Source: an uncultured Planctomycetia bacterium (GTDB lineage: Bacteria; Planctomycetota; Phycisphaerae; Phycisphaerales; SM1A02). From it: a DNA stretch of 37,127 bases. Location of the stretch: positions 1 to 37,127 of the forward strand of contig CALFOZ010000207.1 of NCBI GenBank assembly GCA_937919205.1, read 5' to 3'. The notes below the pieces were generated by a model that made no database searches, had not been told where the DNA came from, and worked only from the letters and a program-made list of their open reading frames with translations. The translations under genes were made by a program, and so were the position numbers. Of the stretch, positions 1-8,415 are shown piece after piece (the stretch's first letter is position 1; each line of letters opens with the position of its first letter).

Positions 1-604
1 GCGACCAGGATTTCTGCCACGGACTTCCAGCCGGCGGACCTGCGAGCAATTCTTGCAACATGCCGCGAAACGGCGCAATGCCCGTGCCCGTGGCCAAGAA
101 AAGATAATCGTGTTTGGAAGGATCAGTGGGCAAAAGAAATCGCTTGCCTGATGGACCCGTCACTTGCACCGCATCGCCCGGTTTCAGATCGCATAGATAA
201 TTGCTACACGCGCCCAAAATAAGTTGCGGATGCGCCACGGTGTCTCCAGGCGTGGTGATCATTTCCTCGCTGATGAGGCGCTTGGGAGTGGTGGCAAAAA
301 TCTGGCCGTGGCCGTCCTCGCCCCATGTGGGACTGGCAATGGAATACAGACGGACTTTGTTGGGCCGACCTTGATGGTCGTTGCCCGGCGGCACCACGCC
401 GAAACTTTGTCCGGCATGAAATTGCCCGGCCATAGGCGTGCCCGCAAGGTCAATGCTGACATGGCGAACATAGCTGGAAGAGCGGCCTTTGATGCATAAT
501 TCATTGGCCGTTACGCGCGCGATGGCGGGCGCGTTGGGCGCCACCAAATGCATCTTCACTTCGGGCAGTGTTGGTTCACCCACGATTTCAAAAGTTGTGC
601 TCAC
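1..604 (-). CDS. Ferredoxin--NADP(+) reductase, plastid-type (3' end cut off by the window)
   Basis: FAD enzyme that moves electrons between ferredoxin/flavodoxin and NADP(H). The visible 201 residues show the FAD-binding motif RLYSIASP (85-92), the plastid-type motif GACSNYLCD (131-139) and the nucleotide-loop motif GTGIAPFR (173-180). These three together are characteristic of plastidic and Leptospira-type FNRs. The rest of the NADP-binding domain lies beyond base 1. The open frame extends upstream to a TTG at 700, but I chose the GTG at 604 because TACGAT (611-616) lies exactly 6 bases before it, matching the leaderless pattern seen across this window. It also gives a natural N-terminus (MSTTFEIVGE) and leaves 108 bases to the divergent murA. 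Function is secure; the start is an inference. Confidence 0.85.
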   Translation of the reverse strand, partial: MSTTFEIVGEPTLPEVKMHLVAPNAPAIARVTANELCIKGRSSSYVRHVSIDLAGTPMAGQFHAGQSFGVVPPGNDHQGRPNKVRLYSIASPTWGEDGHGQIFATTPKRLISEEMITTPGDTVAHPQLILGACSNYLCDLKPGDAVQVTGPSGKRFLLPTDPSKHDYLFLATGTGIAPFRGMLQELLAGPPAGSPWQKSWS

Positions 605-610
605 GGCGGT

Positions 611-616
611 ATCGTA
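611..616 (-). promoter_or_regulatory. -10 box TACGAT, leaderless type, for the FNR gene
   Basis: TACGAT on the minus strand ends 6 bases before the GTG at 604. Transcription would begin at or next to the start codon. No -35 consensus is clear. Confidence 0.5.
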
Positions 617-712
617 GGCATGTCGGGCGGAAATTGTTGCTCGGGCGCTCGCTTGGTCGATTGAGAATGGCTTACTTTTTTCACCACGAATTCTTTTCAA
701 AGGATCTCAACT

Positions 713-2038
713 ATGGATTATTTTCGCATTCAAGGTGGTCGGCGGCTCGCGGGTCGCGTGACGGTTGAGGGTTCCAAAAATGCGGCGCTTCCGCTGATGG
801 CGGCGTCATTGCTGACCGACGGCGAGTTGAAACTGAAAAACGTGAAGCCGTTGGCGGATATTGAAAATATGAACGCGCTACTGCGCGAGTTGGGCGTGCA
901 AACCAAGCGCACGGGCGACGCATTGTCGCTGACCAGCATGGACCAGAATTGCGTGCACGCGCGCTACGACATTGTGCGCACCATGCGCGCCAGTATTTGC
1001 GTGTTGGGGCCAATGGTGGCGCGTCGTCGCAAAGCCGTGGTGAGCATGCCTGGTGGTTGCAGTTTTGGACATCGACCAGTTGATTTGCATTTGAAAGGCT
1101 TGGAGGCGCTGGGCGCCAAAATTGAACTTCGCAATGGCGACATCATTGCCACGGCGGATCGATTGAAGGGCAACACGGTTTTCTTGGGTGGACCAAACGG
1201 TAGCACCGTGCTTGGAACTTCAAACATTATGAGCGCCGCCACGTTGGCCAAGGGTCGCACCATTATTGAGTGCGCCGCGTGCGAGCCTGAAGTGGTGGAG
1301 GTTGCCGACATGCTGAACAAAATGGGCGCCAAGATTCAGGGCGCCGGCAGTCCGCGTTTGATCATTGATGGCGTGGAGGAATTAAGCGGCACCGAATACA
1401 ACGTGATGCCCGATCGCATTGTGGCCGGCACATACGCGGTGGCCGCGGCCATGACCAACGGCGACATTATTTTGGATGATTTTCCCTACGATTCGCTGTT
1501 GGCAACGCTGGATGTGTTCCGTGAAATTGGCGTGCATGTGGAGCGCCTTGATGACAAGGATTCCAGGCGTTGCTCGGTGCGCGTGACCAGTGAGCGCAAC
1601 TTGAAACCCGCCACCATCACCACACAGCCGCATCCGGGATTTCCAACGGATTTGCAGGCGCAATTAATGGCGCTTTTATGTTTGGCCCAAGGCAACAGCG
1701 TGATCACCGAGAAGATTTATTTGGAGCGCTTCCTGCATGTGGCGGAGTTGTCGCGCATGGGCGCGCACTTGAATCGCCAGGGACCAACCGTGATTATTAC
1801 GGGCGGGTCGAAACTGATTGGCGCGCCTGTGATGGCCAGCGATTTGCGCGCCAGCGCAAGTTTGGTGTTGGCGGGTTTGGCCGCCGAAGGCGAAACGTTG
1901 GTGACGCGCGTCTATCACTTGGACCGCGGCTACTACCAGATGGAGAAAACATTAAACTCGCTGGGCGCGCGCATTGAGCGCCTGCGCGAGGAGAAAAATT
2001 CCCCCGTGAATGTGGAAGCCGCCGCCAACGCAAGTTAA
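713..2038 (+). CDS. murA: UDP-N-acetylglucosamine 1-carboxyvinyltransferase (MurA)
   Basis: Catalyses the first committed step of peptidoglycan synthesis, transfer of enolpyruvate from phosphoenolpyruvate to UDP-GlcNAc in the cytoplasm. The protein has 441 residues (E. coli MurA has 419). It shows the substrate motif SKNAALP with K22 and N23, the VRTMRAS segment, and the active-site loop [10 protein letters not shown] with C116. C116 is the Cys alkylated by fosfomycin in sensitive enzymes, so this is not an obvious Asp-type resistant variant. The ATG at 713 is preceded by AAAGGA (699-704) with 8-base spacing, a conventional leadered start. It is divergent from the FNR gene and convergent with the MCE gene downstream. 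Its presence implies peptidoglycan synthesis. Confidence 0.97.
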   Translation: MDYFRIQGGRRLAGRVTVEGSKNAALPLMAASLLTDGELKLKNVKPLADIENMNALLRELGVQTKRTGDALSLTSMDQNCVHARYDIVRTMRASICVLGPMVARRRKAVVSMPGGCSFGHRPVDLHLKGLEALGAKIELRNGDIIATADRLKGNTVFLGGPNGSTVLGTSNIMSAATLAKGRTIIECAACEPEVVEVADMLNKMGAKIQGAGSPRLIIDGVEELSGTEYNVMPDRIVAGTYAVAAAMTNGDIILDDFPYDSLLATLDVFREIGVHVERLDDKDSRRCSVRVTSERNLKPATITTQPHPGFPTDLQAQLMALLCLAQGNSVITEKIYLERFLHVAELSRMGAHLNRQGPTVIITGGSKLIGAPVMASDLRASASLVLAGLAAEGETLVTRVYHLDRGYYQMEKTLNSLGARIERLREEKNSPVNVEAAANAS

Positions 2039-2139
2039 GGTGTGCATTGTTCAGCGATGCCGCTGATGAAGGCGGCCGGACAATGTTGTGCGATTTGGCT
2101 TGGCCCACTCTTCGCGCACGCGTACGCGGTTGCAATTGA

Positions 2140-3462
2140 TTACGGATTTTGAGTTTGCAGAGTGGCGTGGAACGCGTCCAGCGACTTCTTTAATTGCGCC
2201 AATGTTGCGGCGGTGCGCTGACGAATTGCATCGGCCATGTCCGGCGAACTTGACTTCATTTGATTCGCCAACATTTGCAAATCTTCAACGGCCACTTGCA
2301 CTTCTTGCGCTTGCAATGCCAGTTCGCGCGCAAACATAAGTTGGTCTTGCTGAGAGAACTGCGCGTCGTTTGGTTTTTCCAATATGGCCCGCACGATGCC
2401 GCTGAGAAGTTCTTGAAACGCGCGGTAAATTTGCCCGCCACTGAGCGACAATTCCGCAACACTGTCGGCGTACGCGCCATTGGCGTCCTTGCCCGCGGCG
2501 ATCAGCGTTTGCATGTCCGCTTGCAGGCGCGCGAATTGTGTTTGAAAGTCCTCGTACGTCTTGGTCATCTTCTCGCTGACTTTATTTTTAATCTCAGCGG
2601 CCACGGCCGTGTAATCACTATTCGCGCTTGTGGCATCGTCGCGAATTTGCGGCAATTTTTGCTTGATGATGCTGGAGTAACTTGTCGGATCCTGCTCGCC
2701 TTCGTTGGAAATTCCCAACCGACGATTCATCTCCGCGGTGTTTGATTTGAGCGAGGCGAATCGCGCCCGCCAATCATTGGAATCGCTGTTGACATTGGCG
2801 CGCAGTGAATCGATAGACGCGTTGATGGATTGAAAGTGGGCCACAATCTCTTTGCGCGCGTGTTGGGTGAACCAGTCGTAGAAAAGATTGAAGTTGGCGT
2901 ACATCTGGTCAAGTTTCAGGGCCACAGGTCCGCCAAAGATGGTCGTGAATCCGGAGGGCGGATTACTGGCGCGGATGGTGGCGCTGGCGATCAACGGGGA
3001 GCTAGGGCCAGTCACTTGCGGATTGCTTTGTAATTCAAATCCAGTGTCATAAATTTGAATGGACACATTGCCGCCAAGCACGGTGGCGTTGCGACTGATG
3101 CGCGCCGAGGACCACAGGGGGACTTTGGAATCCAGTTCAAAGGTGACAAAAGTTCCCAAAATGTTTGCGTTGGCGGAATCGGGCCTTTGCGCATTCGGTC
3201 GCACATTGCCCGCGTCATCCAACATGGGACCAGTTTCAACCCGCAGAACTTTGCCATAACGAATGCCACCAATTTGCACGGGAATTCCCGCCCGAATGCC
3301 CGAAGCGTCTTGAAGCAGTGAAAATACAAGGCGATATTGCGTGTAGGGGCGCCAGTCCACTTGGGTCACAAGAACAATGAGAAGCGTGGCGCACAGAATG
3401 ACCGCAAGCGTGAGAAAGCCGGCGAACCGCTCCTTTGCGGGATTGGGATCAAGCGAACCCAT
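2140..3462 (-). CDS. MCE/MlaD family lipid-transport protein (second of pair)
   Basis: Membrane-anchored protein with one N-terminal transmembrane helix (about 13-33, AGFLTLAVILCATLLIVLV) followed by an MCE domain (about 43-145, with PVQIGGIRYGKV). A long alpha-helical C-terminal part reaches residue 440. MCE proteins form hexameric rings that carry lipids between membranes, usually with an MlaE permease and MlaF ATPase. Neither partner is in this window. Its start at 3462 lies 3 bases after the stop of the upstream MCE gene, so the two are surely co-transcribed and may form a hetero-ring. The MCE domain is clear; the lipid substrate is unknown. Confidence 0.85.
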   Translation of the reverse strand: MGSLDPNPAKERFAGFLTLAVILCATLLIVLVTQVDWRPYTQYRLVFSLLQDASGIRAGIPVQIGGIRYGKVLRVETGPMLDDAGNVRPNAQRPDSANANILGTFVTFELDSKVPLWSSARISRNATVLGGNVSIQIYDTGFELQSNPQVTGPSSPLIASATIRASNPPSGFTTIFGGPVALKLDQMYANFNLFYDWFTQHARKEIVAHFQSINASIDSLRANVNSDSNDWRARFASLKSNTAEMNRRLGISNEGEQDPTSYSSIIKQKLPQIRDDATSANSDYTAVAAEIKNKVSEKMTKTYEDFQTQFARLQADMQTLIAAGKDANGAYADSVAELSLSGGQIYRAFQELLSGIVRAILEKPNDAQFSQQDQLMFARELALQAQEVQVAVEDLQMLANQMKSSSPDMADAIRQRTAATLAQLKKSLDAFHATLQTQNP

Positions 3463-3465
3463 GCG

Positions 3466-4725
3466 TTACTTGCCTTCGCCGCCCTGGGATTGCGGAGCGG
3501 CGAGCACATCAAAGAGTTGGCGTTGCGCGGCCTCGTATTTTTCCAGCGAGTCAAGAACTTCTTGGCGAACTTCCTTGCGGAAATTTTCATCGCTGTTGAA
3601 CTTGTTGGCGTCTTGCGCCAGCACGGCTTGCAAGGATGCGCTGGCTGTTTTTAAATCCGCCGTGGCCAGCGCGAAGGCGCGCGTGGCGCTGTACAAATTC
3701 TCGTGCGCCACTTCGCCTGGCTTTGGTTGATAGAGCAACTTCCAAGGGCTACGGCGAATTTCTATGGCGGTCAATTTTAATTGGCCAGCAATCTCGCGCG
3801 CGTCAAGCATGAAGTCGCGCAGATCCGTGAGGCGTTGGGGCATTTGTTGTTCGACCTGGTCAAGACTTGAGGCAAGTGATTGCGCGGCGTCGGCGCCTTG
3901 GTCGAGCAATTTTTGTAGCGCGGGCATGCCTTTGGTTTTAAATTCACTGGCGATGACTTTGGCGTCGGCCATGGTGGCGGAGGTGTTGTCCATGAGTTGC
4001 GTGAATTTGGCTTTGTTGTCCTTCAAAAGTTGATCCGCGTTGCCCGTGAAACTTTGCGCGTTGAGCAACGTGTCGCCAATGGGCTTGCGCCACATTTCGT
4101 AATCCTGATTGAAGTTGGCGGTGGTGGTGGAAATATTTTGCAGTGTGGGCACAACGCGAGTTCGATATTCCTCCGGGATGGTCTTGAGCCACGCCGCGGT
4201 GACGGCCAGTCCCTTGATGATCTCATTGGTGCGCACCGCGTTGGCTGGACCCACAAGCGTGGTCAACATTCCGCTGCCACGCGTGGCCAACAGTTTGTCG
4301 CCGCTGTTTAGAAGTGGCGCCGGCGCTTGACCCAGCGTGTTGAAGTTAATGATGGAAGTGCTTCCCACCAAACTGCCAACGCGAATCACTTCGGCGTTGG
4401 TGCCCTCGGGCGCGGTGTCGGAGTAGCGAATGGGAATGCCCGCCATAATTTCAATGGTCACATTGATCGCGGCAAGATCGTTATTCTTATCAATGTCTGG
4501 CGTGATCGAAATCACGCGGCCCACGGTGAGTCCGCCCACTTTCACTTCGCTACCGCGGCTCAAGCCGCTGACGCCTTCGGTGGTGTCAAATTGCAGGACA
4601 AGCGTTTGATATTTTTTGAACAGGTCCACCTTCAACAGCACAAAGCCAACGGCTAGCGCCAGCACAAGAATGGTTGAAACGAAAATTCCCGCGCGCAGAT
4701 TGTTGGAGAAATTTGTGTCGCTCAT
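3466..4725 (-). CDS. MCE/MlaD family lipid-transport protein (first of pair)
   Basis: 419 residues from the ATG at 4725: a short polar N-terminus, one transmembrane helix (about 12-32, AGIFVSTILVLALAVGFVLL), then an MCE domain (about 42-140, with GSEVKVGGLTVGRV), then a long helical region with many Gln, Ala and Asp residues. The frame stays open to 4890 inside rho, but MSDTNFSNNL is the natural start because the helix and domain follow at normal distance. It lies 22 bases after the rho stop and 3 bases before the next MCE gene. The likely role is periplasmic lipid transport or outer-envelope maintenance. No adjacent permease or ATPase is visible. Confidence 0.85.
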   Translation of the reverse strand: MSDTNFSNNLRAGIFVSTILVLALAVGFVLLKVDLFKKYQTLVLQFDTTEGVSGLSRGSEVKVGGLTVGRVISITPDIDKNNDLAAINVTIEIMAGIPIRYSDTAPEGTNAEVIRVGSLVGSTSIINFNTLGQAPAPLLNSGDKLLATRGSGMLTTLVGPANAVRTNEIIKGLAVTAAWLKTIPEEYRTRVVPTLQNISTTTANFNQDYEMWRKPIGDTLLNAQSFTGNADQLLKDNKAKFTQLMDNTSATMADAKVIASEFKTKGMPALQKLLDQGADAAQSLASSLDQVEQQMPQRLTDLRDFMLDAREIAGQLKLTAIEIRRSPWKLLYQPKPGEVAHENLYSATRAFALATADLKTASASLQAVLAQDANKFNSDENFRKEVRQEVLDSLEKYEAAQRQLFDVLAAPQSQGGEGK

Positions 4726-4747
4726 AGGTCGACAAATGGTAACGAAA

Positions 4748-5881
4748 TCAACTTCCCACGGTTTGCGGGCCGCCCACCATTTGCTCATTGGTGCTGTAGC
4801 GTTGCAGTGCCGAAAGTAATTGCTCCACTTGCACATGTGGCGGCAAGCTAAGAAGTCGTCGGCGCAGGGCCGTGACGGTCTTGAGTTCACGATCGGACAA
4901 CATTAAATGTTCCTTACGCGTTCCGCTGGCCGCGAGATTAATGGCGGGAAAAACCCGTTTTTCTGAAATGGTGCGGTCCAAAATAAGTTCCATGTTGCCC
5001 GTGCCTTTGAACTCCTCAAAGATCACTTGGTCGGCGCGGCTACCGGTGTCCACCAGGCATGTGGCAATGATGGTGAGCGAGCCGCCCTCTTCGCATTTAC
5101 GCGCGGCGCCGAACAGTTGCTTAGGAACTTCAAGCGCGCGATTATCCAGACCACCGCTCATGGTGCGGCCACCGGATGCGTAGCGGCGATTGTTGTTGAA
5201 GGCGCGGCCAACTCGCGTGAGCGAATCAAGAAGCACCACCACATCGCGGCCAGCTTCAACCATGCGCTTGGCGCGCTCAATGGCAAGAATGCCAAGCGCG
5301 GTGTGGCGCTCCACGGATTCGTCGTTGCTACTGGCCAGCACTTGCGCGCGCACATTGCGTTTGAAATCGGTCACTTCTTCGGGGCGCTCATCGATCAAGA
5401 GCGCGATCAATTCAACTTCTGGATTGTTGTGCTTGATGCCAGATGCGATATTTTGCAACAGAATTGTTTTACCGGCTTTGGGCGGCGCAACAATCAGGCC
5501 GCGCGTGCCAAATCCGATTGGGCAAAATAAATCAATCAAGCGGCAGGCGGGCGCGCAACCGCGATGTTCCAGCGTGAGGCGCGGCGATGGATCAAGCGCG
5601 GTCAATTCAATGAACGCTTTGCGCGCGGCGTAGGTTTGCGGATCCATGCCTTCAATGTCAATCACATTCAATGCGACGCGCTTGATGCCTTCGGGACGGT
5701 TGGGCGCGTGGCGCTCCTCTATCTCAACGGTGATGTGCTGCGCGGGTCGCAGCGAAAATTGCGCAACCAGTTCGGCTGAGACATAGGGATCACCGGGATT
5801 GTCGGCAAGACCAAGTTCAAATTGTCTGATGCGCGCTTCGCCGCCCGCGGGCAACTCAAGAACGCCACTTTTCGTGTTCAT
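4748..5881 (-). CDS. rho: Transcription termination factor Rho (short N-terminus)
   Basis: Hexameric RNA-dependent ATPase that ends transcription at Rho-dependent sites. From the ATG at 5881 it has 377 residues (E. coli Rho has 419). It begins directly with the RNA-binding cold-shock domain (GVLELP at 6-11, YVSAELV at 33-39), so the usual N-terminal Rho_N helical domain is missing. The ATPase core is complete: Walker A PPKAGKT (133-139), RPEEVTD (166-172), Walker B VVVLLDS (214-220), Q-loop region PKQLFGAARK and R-loop FKGTGNMEL (291-299). GGAAGA, 9 bases upstream of 5881, supports this start. A TTG at 5923 would add 14 residues. It lies between psuG and the two MCE genes on one strand. Confidence 0.93.
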   Translation of the reverse strand: MNTKSGVLELPAGGEARIRQFELGLADNPGDPYVSAELVAQFSLRPAQHITVEIEERHAPNRPEGIKRVALNVIDIEGMDPQTYAARKAFIELTALDPSPRLTLEHRGCAPACRLIDLFCPIGFGTRGLIVAPPKAGKTILLQNIASGIKHNNPEVELIALLIDERPEEVTDFKRNVRAQVLASSNDESVERHTALGILAIERAKRMVEAGRDVVVLLDSLTRVGRAFNNNRRYASGGRTMSGGLDNRALEVPKQLFGAARKCEEGGSLTIIATCLVDTGSRADQVIFEEFKGTGNMELILDRTISEKRVFPAINLAASGTRKEHLMLSDRELKTVTALRRRLLSLPPHVQVEQLLSALQRYSTNEQMVGGPQTVGS

Positions 5882-5972
5882 AAAAATCAATCTTCCCGCC
5901 ACAAACTGGATGGTTCCAAACAAGAACCGATTACCGACGGACCACCGGAGGTCCCATCACCAATTTGGGTTT

Positions 5973-5996
5973 GACGAGTCGTCGAGGGGTCTCGAC
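5973..5996 (-). promoter_or_regulatory. Overlapping inverted repeats in the rho leader
   Basis: GACGAGTCGTC (5973-5983, 5-bp arms) and GTCGAGGGGTCTCGAC (5981-5996, 6-bp arms, 4-base loop) share three bases, so the two hairpins exclude each other. They lie between psuG and rho, in what would be the rho 5' leader. This could be a leader switch or a weak attenuator. There is no T tract for an intrinsic terminator. Confidence 0.3.
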
Positions 5997-6039
5997 ATAT
6001 GTAGTTGAGCACCAAACAAGGCGCAAGTCAAGTGCAATG

Positions 6040-7011
6040 TTACATTTTAGTGGAGATTGAGGCGGCGGTGCGCGCGTTATGCAACAGTAGTGCGACATTA
6101 GCGCGCAATGTTTTTCCGCTTGAAAGTTGTGCCAAATGCGAAAGTAGGAACGGCGTCACGTCGGGGCCTTTGACGCCTTGCGTGCGCGCGGCGACTTCGG
6201 TTGCGTCGTACCACATTTCAAATTCATCGCGGGCAATGGCGTGCGCGGCGGGACACGCTTGCACCGCTAGCACGCCGCTGTGGTGGCCAAGCGCCCAATG
6301 CGTGCGCGCGATGGCGGCAATGTCGGTGGCGTTTTCAACGGAACTCGCAAGCGACAATGTTGCGTCCGGTGGCGATAAGAAGCATGGAAAATGTTGTGTG
6401 TGAATTCCAATCACGGGGACACCAAGCGAATCAAGCGCCTCAAGCGTGGCGGGCAAATCCAAAATACTTTTTGCGCCGGCGCACACCGTGATTACGCGCG
6501 AGCGGGCAAGCGCCGCGAGATCCGCGCTGATGTCGAGCGAGTGATTCCAACCGCGGTGCACTCCACCAATTCCTCCAGTGGCAAACACGCGAATTTCAGC
6601 GGCGGCGCAAGCGCAAAGCGTGGCCGCCACGGTGAGTCCGCCGGTGGCCGCGCTGTTGATCGCGCCCGCCAAATCGCGCGCGCTGAGTTTCAGTGGGCTT
6701 TGGTGCGCGGCCAGTGATTCAAGTTCCTGCGCGCTTAAGCCAATCACAAGTTCGCCGTCAATCACCGCGCATGTCGCGGGCGTGGCGCCGCCTTCGCGTA
6801 CGGTGTGCTCCATGGCCATGGCAAGCGCCACATGCGCGGGCAACGTTTCGTTCCATACGTTTGAAATGTCGCGCAGTGTTGGCACGGCGTGGCGCGGCAA
6901 TCCATGCGTAAGCACCGCGGTCTCAAGCGCTACAACCGGCGCGCCTTTGGCAAGGGCAGTGGCGACCTCTTTGTGAATGCGAATGTGCTTGTGCGTGTTG
7001 GCGTTCTGCAT
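6040..7011 (-). CDS. psuG: Pseudouridine-5'-phosphate glycosidase (PsuG)
   Basis: Cleaves (reversibly) the C-C glycosidic bond of pseudouridine 5'-phosphate to uracil and ribose 5-phosphate, for pseudouridine breakdown in the cytoplasm. The 323-residue protein carries ALETAVLTHGLP with the catalytic-type Glu at residue 30, ATGGIGGVHRG (144-154) followed by SLDISADL, and CAGAKSILDL with the Schiff-base-type Lys at 181. All are conserved in the family. The start overlaps the stop of the DEAD-box gene by one base (TGATG), so the two are translationally coupled. No pseudouridine kinase (PsuK) is visible in the window, so the substrate-forming partner must be elsewhere. Confidence 0.93.
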   Translation of the reverse strand: MQNANTHKHIRIHKEVATALAKGAPVVALETAVLTHGLPRHAVPTLRDISNVWNETLPAHVALAMAMEHTVREGGATPATCAVIDGELVIGLSAQELESLAAHQSPLKLSARDLAGAINSAATGGLTVAATLCACAAAEIRVFATGGIGGVHRGWNHSLDISADLAALARSRVITVCAGAKSILDLPATLEALDSLGVPVIGIHTQHFPCFLSPPDATLSLASSVENATDIAAIARTHWALGHHSGVLAVQACPAAHAIARDEFEMWYDATEVAARTQGVKGPDVTPFLLSHLAQLSSGKTLRANVALLLHNARTAASISTKM

Positions 7012-8357
7012 CAGTGTCGTCGTCGAGAATTCACTTTGCCACCCAAACGCTTCATGGGTTGACCCGTTGGCACAACGCCGCCTGGGAATTTAGTTGGATC
7101 GGCAACCGTTGGCGTTGGCGCCGCGGCTTGAAAACGATTCTTGGTGGCGTCGTTGGTTTCTCGCCGCTTCACTTCTTGATCGCGGCGCGCCTGCACTTCA
7201 ACTGGTGGCGGACCTGGATCAAAGTCTGGATATTCCTTGCGGACAATTTCCACATTGGTCAACATTTCAATATTTGTAAGCAATTCGCCCTGATCTGGGC
7301 ATACAAAGCTCCAGGCAATTCCGCGGCGACCGGCGCGCGCGGTGCGGCCAATGCGATGCACATACACCTCGGGGTCCTCGGGAATGTCGTAGTTAATCAC
7401 GTGGCTAATGTCGTCCACATCAAGTCCGCGCGCCGCAAGATCGCTGGCCACAAGCACGCTCAGATGCCCGCCGCGCAAACGTTCCATGACTTTGTCGCGC
7501 GCCTTCTGATACATGTCGCCGTGAATGGCGAAGGCGTCGATGTTTTTCTTTTGCAAGTATTCGGTGACGTCGTCCACGGTGCGCTTGGTGCGGCAGAACA
7601 CCACGGTGAGTTCGGCGGTTTCATGCGTGAGCAAATGATGTAGCAGTCGTCGCTTGCACCAATAGTCAACTGGCAAGTAACTCTGATCAACTTGGCTCAC
7701 GGTTAAACTTTTCTCGGAGCTGACAATTTTTTCCGCGTCGCGCATGTAACTGCGCGCCAACTTTTCAATCTCTGGACTAATGGTGGCCGACACGAACACA
7801 GTTTGCGGATGTTGCTTCATACTGCCCAAAATGCGGCGAATATCCTCGCGGAAACCAATGTCAAGCATGCGGTCCACTTCATCAAGCACCGCGACCTTGA
7901 CTTGGTGGTACGGAAGAATGCCGCGTTGATTCATGTCCATCACGCGCCCAGGCGTGCCCACAATAATCGCGGGGCCAGCCTTCAGTTGAGTGGTCTGCGT
8001 GTTGATACTGCTACCGCCGTACACCGCCACCACTTTGTGGCCGCTGTACTTGGCGAACTCCATGAATTCCTTGGCCACCTGAATGGCAAGCTCGCGGGTT
8101 GGCACAAGCACCAAGCCGCTGAAGGCATCGCCCTTGTCAAGGCGCGCCAGCATGGGCAACGCGAACGCCGCGGTCTTGCCGGTGCCCGTCTTGGCTTGGC
8201 CTAGGCAATCTTTTCCGGACAGCGCCACTGGAAGAAGCGAGGCTTGAATGCGGGTTGGATACTCAAAGCCCTTTTCATTCACGGCTTTAAGAAGTGTTTC
8301 TGGAAGTCCAAGGTCGGAGAATTTTTTACTGGTGTCGAAAGTTTCTGTTGAGTTCAT
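7011..8357 (-). CDS. DEAD-box RNA helicase with DEVD motif II
   Basis: ATP-dependent RNA helicase, probably in RNA folding, decay or ribosome assembly. In order: Q-motif region (FSDLGLPETLLKAV, PTRIQ), motif I AKTGTGKT (55-62), PTRELA (87-92), TPGRVMD, motif II DEVD (159-162), motif III within VSATI (189-193), SDLAARGLD and motif VI HRIGRTARAG (334-343), with a short basic tail (VNSRRRH). Family members normally have DEAD at motif II. I checked the codons (GAT GAA GTG GAC) and the third residue is Val, as in some eukaryotic relatives. AAAGGA 4 bases upstream marks the ATG at 8357. It is first gene of the minus-strand block and divergent from alr. Confidence 0.93.
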   Translation of the reverse strand: MNSTETFDTSKKFSDLGLPETLLKAVNEKGFEYPTRIQASLLPVALSGKDCLGQAKTGTGKTAAFALPMLARLDKGDAFSGLVLVPTRELAIQVAKEFMEFAKYSGHKVVAVYGGSSINTQTTQLKAGPAIIVGTPGRVMDMNQRGILPYHQVKVAVLDEVDRMLDIGFREDIRRILGSMKQHPQTVFVSATISPEIEKLARSYMRDAEKIVSSEKSLTVSQVDQSYLPVDYWCKRRLLHHLLTHETAELTVVFCRTKRTVDDVTEYLQKKNIDAFAIHGDMYQKARDKVMERLRGGHLSVLVASDLAARGLDVDDISHVINYDIPEDPEVYVHRIGRTARAGRRGIAWSFVCPDQGELLTNIEMLTNVEIVRKEYPDFDPGPPPVEVQARRDQEVKRRETNDATKNRFQAAAPTPTVADPTKFPGGVVPTGQPMKRLGGKVNSRRRH

Positions 8358-8415
8358 GAAATCCTTTGGGAATCTAATGGTAGTTCCCTTTCAAAGTCGA
8401 TACAACGGACACTCT

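Noticed and set aside
4726-4890. 55-residue upstream extension of the first MCE protein
   Set aside because: It lies inside the rho coding region in another frame, and MSDTNFSNN at 4725 gives the standard helix-plus-MCE layout.
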